From positions 1-8,714 of the forward strand of contig JANXSB010000633.1 of the NCBI GenBank assembly GCA_025352865.1: a stretch of 8,714 nt of DNA. Reading direction: 5' to 3'. The first letter of the stretch is position 1. Each line of letters opens with the position of its first letter. A program made the position numbers and the translations under genes. The notes beneath the pieces are model-generated. The model was not told where the DNA came from. It worked only from the letters and a program-made list of their open reading frames with translations, and did no database searches. Shown one piece after another: positions 5,312 through 8,714 of the stretch. The DNA comes from Chthoniobacter sp. GTDB lineage: Bacteria > Verrucomicrobiota > Verrucomicrobiia > Chthoniobacterales > Chthoniobacteraceae.

Positions 5312-6208
5312 TCACGCCCGCGGATGCGCCTGATCGTACGCCTTTTTCAGCCGCTCCGTGGTCACATGCGTGTAGATCTGCGTGGTCGAAAGACTCGCGT
5401 GGCCGAGCAGCGACTGCACGCTGCGCAAGTCCGCGCCCGCATCGAGCAGGTGCGTGGCAAAGCTGTGCCGCAGCTTGTGCGGGCTGATGCGCACGGGGAT
5501 GCTCGTGTGCGGCAGGTAGCGCCGCACGGCCAGCCAGACATTGGCTGCCGCGATCCGCCGCCGCACTTTGCTGATGAATAGCGGCCCTGTCTCCACGCGC
5601 GCCGCCTGCCGGTAGCGCTGGATGGCCTCCAGCGCGGGCGTGCCGACGGGGACGACGCGCTCCTTCCGCCCCTTTCCCAGCACGCGCACGCTTTCGGAAA
5701 AAATGTCCACGTCCTTCACATCGAGCGCCACCAGCTCCGCGAGCCGCAGTCCGCTGCTGTAGAAAAGCTCGAGGATCGCCGCATCGCGCGCGGGCATCCA
5801 GCGTGGCGCGCGCGACTGGCGCTCCACCCGGAGCGGAGCGGAGAGCAGTTCGTCGATCTGCTGCGCGTTGAGGAAAAGCGGCAGCTTCTTTTCCAGCTTC
5901 GGAAGCTGGACTTCCGTGAGCGGATTGTCCCGCAGGCCGTGACGCTGGGTGAGGAATTTGAAAAACGTCCGCAGCGCCGCGAAGTGCAGCCGGATCGTGG
6001 GCCGCGCCATCTCGCGCTTGCTGAGGGCGAAGAGGTAGCGCCGGAAATGATCCGCCGTCAGCTCGCGCCACGCAGGCTCCGGCACGGCCTTGCGGAATTC
6101 CGCAATGGCGTGGCGATAGTTGACGAGGGTGCGCGGCGAGACGTTGCGCTCGACTTCGAGAAACTGGAAAAAAGCGTCGGCATGCCGATCGCGCGGCGGG
6201 CGTTTCAA
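5312..6208 (-). CDS. xerC: Tyrosine recombinase XerC/XerD
   Basis: Site-specific recombinase of the Xer type, which resolves chromosome dimers at dif together with its partner and FtsK. The 298 residues match the family length. The N-terminal SAM-like DNA-binding domain covers about 8-90 (FFQFLEVERNVSPRTLVNYR) and the catalytic domain about 110-290. The full catalytic set is visible: R155 in SGLRLAEL, K179 in LGKGRKER, H244 and R247 in SPHKLRHSFATHLLDAGADL, H270 in LLGH, and the nucleophile Y279 in TTQIYTH. XerC versus XerD cannot be settled here. The start is a TTG; an in-frame TAG lies five codons upstream and the next ATG inside is codon 67, past much of the domain. No integron or phage genes adjoin it, which favours the housekeeping recombinase over a mobile integrase. 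It is transcribed towards amtB, but that operon has its own promoter. Confidence 0.93.
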   Translation of the reverse strand: MKRPPRDRHADAFFQFLEVERNVSPRTLVNYRHAIAEFRKAVPEPAWRELTADHFRRYLFALSKREMARPTIRLHFAALRTFFKFLTQRHGLRDNPLTEVQLPKLEKKLPLFLNAQQIDELLSAPLRVERQSRAPRWMPARDAAILELFYSSGLRLAELVALDVKDVDIFSESVRVLGKGRKERVVPVGTPALEAIQRYRQAARVETGPLFISKVRRRIAAANVWLAVRRYLPHTSIPVRISPHKLRHSFATHLLDAGADLRSVQSLLGHASLSTTQIYTHVTTERLKKAYDQAHPRA

Positions 6209-6214
6209 AACGCC
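6199..6214. repeat. Perfect inverted repeat over the xerC start codon
   Basis: GGCGTTT and AAACGCC are perfect 7-bp arms around a 2-base centre. In xerC mRNA the sequence is GGCGTTTTGAAACGCC: six pairs can close a UUGA tetraloop, which holds the UUG start codon. A further GCGTTTC copy at 6224-6230 can pair with the AAAACGC at 6207-6213, giving an alternative fold. The repeat itself is seen; a role in translation or as an operator is inference. Confidence 0.5.
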
Positions 6215-6234
6215 GTGAGGCTAGCGTTTCGCAT
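6205..6234 (-). other. Nine-codon upstream ORF overlapping the xerC start
   Basis: On the minus strand ATG at 6234 opens MRNASLTAF and ends at TGA (6207-6205). That TGA shares two bases with the xerC TTG (6208-6206), giving the TTGA overlap typical of stop-restart coupling. GGGA lies 7 bases before the ATG. It is too short to judge as a gene and may be chance, but xerC has no Shine-Dalgarno sequence of its own. Confidence 0.3.
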
Positions 6235-6324
6235 GGAAAATTCCCATCACTTCCTGCGTCGCCGGCATCTGTCCGGATGCCCTCTGCACCGTTCGAGCCG
6301 GACCAAGCGGGGAAAAAGCCGGTG

Positions 6325-6353
6325 TTGACTTTGGTTTGGTTCCTTACTATCAA
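6325..6353 (+). promoter_or_regulatory. Candidate sigma-70 promoter of the marR-efflux operon
   Basis: TTGACT (6325-6330) is followed after 17 bases by TATCAA (6348-6353). The -35 matches 5 of 6 consensus bases and the -10 matches 4 of 6, with ideal spacing. The start would fall near 6360, which favours the marR ATG at 6383 over an in-frame ATG at 6353. It lies in the divergent gap between xerC and marR. Confidence 0.45.
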
Positions 6354-6372
6354 TGGCGCATACTGTTTGCCA
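6354..6372. promoter_or_regulatory. Imperfect dyad at the marR transcription start, possible operator
   Basis: TGGC (6354-6357) and GCCA (6369-6372) flank an 11-base centre, with 6 of 9 positions symmetric overall. A wider AATGG/CCATT pair (6352-6356 and 6378-6382) encloses it. It sits between the -10 box and the marR ATG, where MarR-type autorepressors commonly bind. Placement is suggestive; the symmetry is modest. Confidence 0.3.
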
Positions 6373-6382
6373 GCTTACCATT

Positions 6383-6916
6383 ATGCCTCTCCTGATGCTC
6401 AAAGACGTGCCGCGCTACGAATGCCTGCTCAAGGCGGCGGAGCGCTATCCCACGCTTAACCCCGGCGCGTCCGCGGCCTTTCTGCACCTGCTGCGGACGG
6501 GCGATGCGGTGTTTGCGGCGGAGGGCGCTTTTCTCGGGGGGCACGAGATCAGCCAGGGACGCTTCACGGTGCTGATGCTTTTGAATCGCAGCCACGATCA
6601 GCCCTCGACGCCGGCGGAGCTGGCGGAGGAGGCGGGAGTGACGCGCGGGACGATGACGGGTCTCGTGGACACGCTGGAAAAGGACGGGCTGGTCACGCGG
6701 AAAAGCGATGCGCAGGATCGGCGGGCGGTGCTGGTGCAGCTCACGGCGGCGGGGCGGAAGCTGATGGGCCGGATGCTGCCGGGCTATTTCGCCGCGGTGA
6801 CGGAAATCATGCAGCCATTGAACGAGGCGGAACGAAAACAACTGGTGCGGTTGCTCCAGAAAATCCAAGGCGGGCTGCACGCCGACCAACCCGAGCCCGC
6901 CACCGCCGCGCGCTAA
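6383..6916 (+). CDS. MarR-family transcriptional regulator of the efflux operon
   Basis: Dimeric winged-helix DNA-binding protein; family members usually repress their own operon and release DNA on binding small aromatic or toxic ligands. From the ATG at 6383 it has 177 residues. The N-terminal helices (about 10-50) would form part of the dimer interface. The winged helix spans about 59-125: GRFTVLMLLNR, then helix-turn-helix TPAELAEEAGVTRGTMTGLVDTL (76-98), then the wing DGLVTRKSDAQDRRAVLVQLT (101-121) with the diagnostic D-x-R-R. The C-terminal helix (142-163) completes the dimer interface. The adaptor gene starts 12 bases downstream, so the regulator probably controls the RND pump. No cysteine-based sensing is obvious, as only one cysteine (14) is present. 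An ATG at 6353 would add ten residues but overlaps the predicted promoter. No Shine-Dalgarno sequence is visible. Confidence 0.92.
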   Translation: MPLLMLKDVPRYECLLKAAERYPTLNPGASAAFLHLLRTGDAVFAAEGAFLGGHEISQGRFTVLMLLNRSHDQPSTPAELAEEAGVTRGTMTGLVDTLEKDGLVTRKSDAQDRRAVLVQLTAAGRKLMGRMLPGYFAAVTEIMQPLNEAERKQLVRLLQKIQGGLHADQPEPATAAR

Positions 6917-6928
6917 CCGACTTTTCCC

Positions 6929-8056
6929 ATGATGAAACGAATGCTGCTCATGCTGTCTTTGGTGATCCTGTTTGTCGCAGGCATCGCTTTTCTCAAGTAC
7001 TCCGCGATCCGCAAAGGCATGGCGATGGGTGCCAAATTCGCGCCGCCGCCAACCGCCGTCACGACGGTGAAAGTGAAGGCGCAAACGTGGCAGCCTGTGC
7101 TCAGCGCAGTCGGCTCGCTCAAGGCGGTGCATGGCGTGACGGTGAGCACCGACCTCGCGGGGATCGTGTCGGAGATCGCCTTTGAATCCGGCACCGCGGT
7201 GAAGAAAGGCGACCTGCTCGTGAAGCTCGATACGCAGCAGGAGGACGCGCAGCTTCGCTCGGCGGAGGCGCGGCTGACGCTCGCGAAATCCGACCTCGAA
7301 CGGAAGCGCGACCTCATCGTGAAAAAGGCCATCGCGGAATCCGAGATGGACACGGCGCAGAGCCAGCTCACGCAGGCGCAGGCGGCGGTCGCGGAGATGA
7401 AAGCACTGGTCGCACGCAAGCGGCTGACTGCCCCGTTCGATGGTTTGGCGGGCATCCGCCAGGTGAATCTCGGGCAGTACCTGAACCCCGGCGCGGCCAT
7501 CGCGCCGCTCCAGTCGCTCGATCCGATCTACGTCGAGTTTTCGGTCCCGCAGCAGCATTTCGACAAGCTCGCCGTAGGCAAAAAACTGCGCCTCGGCGTG
7601 AGCGGACTCGCGGGCGAAAGATTCGACGCCGAGATCACGGCGATTGATGCGATGGTCGATCCCAACACGCGCAACGTGCTGGTCCAGGGCACGGTGAAAA
7701 ATCCCGAGCACAAGCTGCGGCCCGGCATGTTTGCGGATGTCGAAGTTTTGCTGCCGGATCAGGAAGGCGTGCTCGCCATTCCCTCGTCCGCGATTGCTTA
7801 CGCGCCTTACGGCGACATGGTCTATGTGGTGCGGGAGACGAAGGAGCCGGACGGGAAGCTGATGAAATCAGTGAAGCAACAGACCGTGCAGCTCGGGCCG
7901 AAGCGCGGCGATCAGGTGTCCGTGCTTTCGGGGCTGAAGGACGGCGACGAAGTCGTCTCCTCGGGCGTCTTCAAACTGCGCCCCGGCGCGGCGGTGCAGG
8001 TGGACAACAGCGTCCAGCCCAGCAACGACGCGAACCCCAAACCCGACAACACTTGA
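6929..8056 (+). CDS. RND efflux periplasmic adaptor (HlyD/MexH type)
   Basis: Membrane-fusion subunit that links an inner-membrane RND pump to an outer-membrane channel. The 375 residues begin with a single hydrophobic anchor (5-22) and no lipobox cysteine, so it is membrane-anchored rather than a lipoprotein. Domains in order are a first lipoyl half, SAVGSLKAVHGVTVSTDLAGIVSEI with GTAVKKGDLLVKLD (about 59-101); an alpha-hairpin (102-165, LRSAEARLTLAKSDLERKRDLI); a second lipoyl half with RLTAPFDGLAGIRQVNLGQY (165-184); a beta-barrel around 195-275 with LRPGMFADVEV (263-273); and a membrane-proximal domain (280-358). The hairpin is short, as in MexH/MdtA-like adaptors. A hydrophilic tail rich in N, P and D ends the protein. 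It lies 12 bases after marR and 25 before the pump gene. The substrate is not predictable from this sequence. Confidence 0.94.
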   Translation: MMKRMLLMLSLVILFVAGIAFLKYSAIRKGMAMGAKFAPPPTAVTTVKVKAQTWQPVLSAVGSLKAVHGVTVSTDLAGIVSEIAFESGTAVKKGDLLVKLDTQQEDAQLRSAEARLTLAKSDLERKRDLIVKKAIAESEMDTAQSQLTQAQAAVAEMKALVARKRLTAPFDGLAGIRQVNLGQYLNPGAAIAPLQSLDPIYVEFSVPQQHFDKLAVGKKLRLGVSGLAGERFDAEITAIDAMVDPNTRNVLVQGTVKNPEHKLRPGMFADVEVLLPDQEGVLAIPSSAIAYAPYGDMVYVVRETKEPDGKLMKSVKQQTVQLGPKRGDQVSVLSGLKDGDEVVSSGVFKLRPGAAVQVDNSVQPSNDANPKPDNT

Positions 8057-8081
8057 GCGCCGCGCGATCGAAACGCACCTT

Positions 8082-8714
8082 ATGAAATTCACCGATCTCT
8101 TCATCCGCCGGCCCGTCCTGGCGAGCGTGGTGAGCCTCATCATTTTGCTCGCCGGTTTGCAATCCATCCGCTCGCTCAATGTGCGGCAGTATCCGCGCAG
8201 CGACATCGCGGTGGTGAACATCAAGACGCGCTACATCGGCGCAAACGCGGACCTCGTGCGTGGCTTTGTCACCACGCCGCTGGAGCGCGTCATCGCGAGC
8301 GCGGACGGGATTGATTACATCGACTCCGGCAGCTCGCAGGGCCTCAGCATCATCACCGTCCACCTCAAGCTGAACTTCGACACCACCGCCGCGCTCACGC
8401 AGATCCAAGCCAAGGTCGCGCAGGTGCGCAACGACCTGCCGCCCGAAGCCGAGGCCCCGATCATTGAGCTGACCCTGAGCGACACGCAGTTCGCGCAGAT
8501 GTACATCTCGTTTTCCTCGCCGGAGCTGACGCCGAACCAAATCACCGACTACCTCACCCGCGTGGTGCAGCCGAAGCTGACCGCCGTGAGCGGCGTGCAA
8601 AAGGCCGACATCCTCGGTGCGCGCACCTTTGCCATGCGCCTCTGGCTGAAACCGGATCGCATGGCTGCGCTGAACATTTCCCCCACGCAGGTGCGGCAGG
8701 CGCTGGCGGCGAAC
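8082..8714 (+). CDS. RND multidrug efflux pump, HAE1 type (3' end outside window)
   Basis: Proton-driven inner-membrane transporter of the AcrB/MexF superfamily. Only 211 of an expected 1,000 or more codons are in the window, and the frame is open to the last base. The start is typical: MKFTDLFIRRPVLASVV (1-17) with the FIRRPV signature, then TM1 (about 12-30). The first periplasmic porter part follows: NVRQYPRSDIAVVNIKTRYIG (33-53), TTPLERVI (64-71), GIDYIDSGSSQGLSIITVHL (76-95), QIQAKVAQVRNDLP (107-120), and the start of the next subdomain to 211. The RND charged residues of TM4 lie beyond the window. It is the third gene after marR and the adaptor. An outer-membrane TolC-like gene may follow outside, which I cannot see. 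Trimethoprim, dye, drug or solvent specificity cannot be inferred. Confidence 0.94.
   Translation, partial: MKFTDLFIRRPVLASVVSLIILLAGLQSIRSLNVRQYPRSDIAVVNIKTRYIGANADLVRGFVTTPLERVIASADGIDYIDSGSSQGLSIITVHLKLNFDTTAALTQIQAKVAQVRNDLPPEAEAPIIELTLSDTQFAQMYISFSSPELTPNQITDYLTRVVQPKLTAVSGVQKADILGARTFAMRLWLKPDRMAALNISPTQVRQALAAN

Noticed and set aside
5312..6208. Tyrosine recombinase as the integrase of a genomic island
   Set aside because: Length and motifs fit the housekeeping XerC/XerD group, and no attachment repeats, tRNA, phage or transfer genes are next to it.
5298..6353. 351-codon minus-strand frame overlapping xerC and its upstream region
   Set aside because: It is a frame-shifted reading of xerC giving an A/R-rich sequence without motifs, while the other frame encodes all catalytic residues of a Xer recombinase.
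6350..7711. 453-codon open frame on the minus strand, antisense to marR and the adaptor
   Set aside because: Its composition is H/R/L/D-rich and repetitive, typical of a shadow of a high-GC gene. Both overlapped genes have clear domains.

Overview
The window is about 8.7 kb of GC-rich bacterial chromosome carrying ten protein-coding genes, two of them cut by the window edges, in three transcription blocks. The long Amt ammonium channel with a secreted-type N-terminal extension, the pyrH-frr pair, and the general protein style suggest a Gram-negative bacterium of the PVC group, most likely Verrucomicrobiota. This is an inference from gene character, not a database match. No mobile element, CRISPR array, tRNA or rRNA was seen.

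Left block (+ strand, 1-2894). It holds the end of a secreted CAP/SCP-domain protein, then pyrH (UMP kinase), frr (ribosome recycling factor), a small exported thioredoxin-fold protein without catalytic cysteines, and a compact YfcE/MJ0936-type metallophosphoesterase. Gaps from pyrH onward are 6-11 nt, so these four genes look like one operon. A strong GC hairpin at 2910-2937 separates this block from the convergent nitrogen genes; its U-run faces the minus strand.

Middle block (- strand, 2966-6208). It holds xerC (tyrosine recombinase for chromosome dimer resolution), then amtB (ammonium channel), then glnB/glnK (PII signal protein). amtB-glnB is a nitrogen-assimilation operon. In the 297-bp gap ahead of amtB there is a well-formed sigma-54 promoter on the minus strand (TGGCATA-N4-TTGCT, with exact GG-N10-GC spacing), a near-perfect 17-bp palindrome just upstream, and a potentially structured leader RNA of about 126 nt. 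Together these predict induction under nitrogen limitation. xerC has an unusual start: a TTG codon at the centre of a perfect inverted repeat, overlapped by the stop codon of a 9-codon upstream ORF.

Right block (+ strand, 6325-8714). A MarR-family regulator, a HlyD/MexH-type periplasmic adaptor and the first 211 codons of an HAE1-type RND pump form a tightly spaced multidrug-efflux operon. A candidate sigma-70 promoter and an overlapping dyad before marR suggest autoregulation.

I see no clearly novel multi-gene system. The most informative non-coding signals are the amtB control region and the xerC start region. Most + strand genes also lack a Shine-Dalgarno sequence, whereas glnB has a good one.
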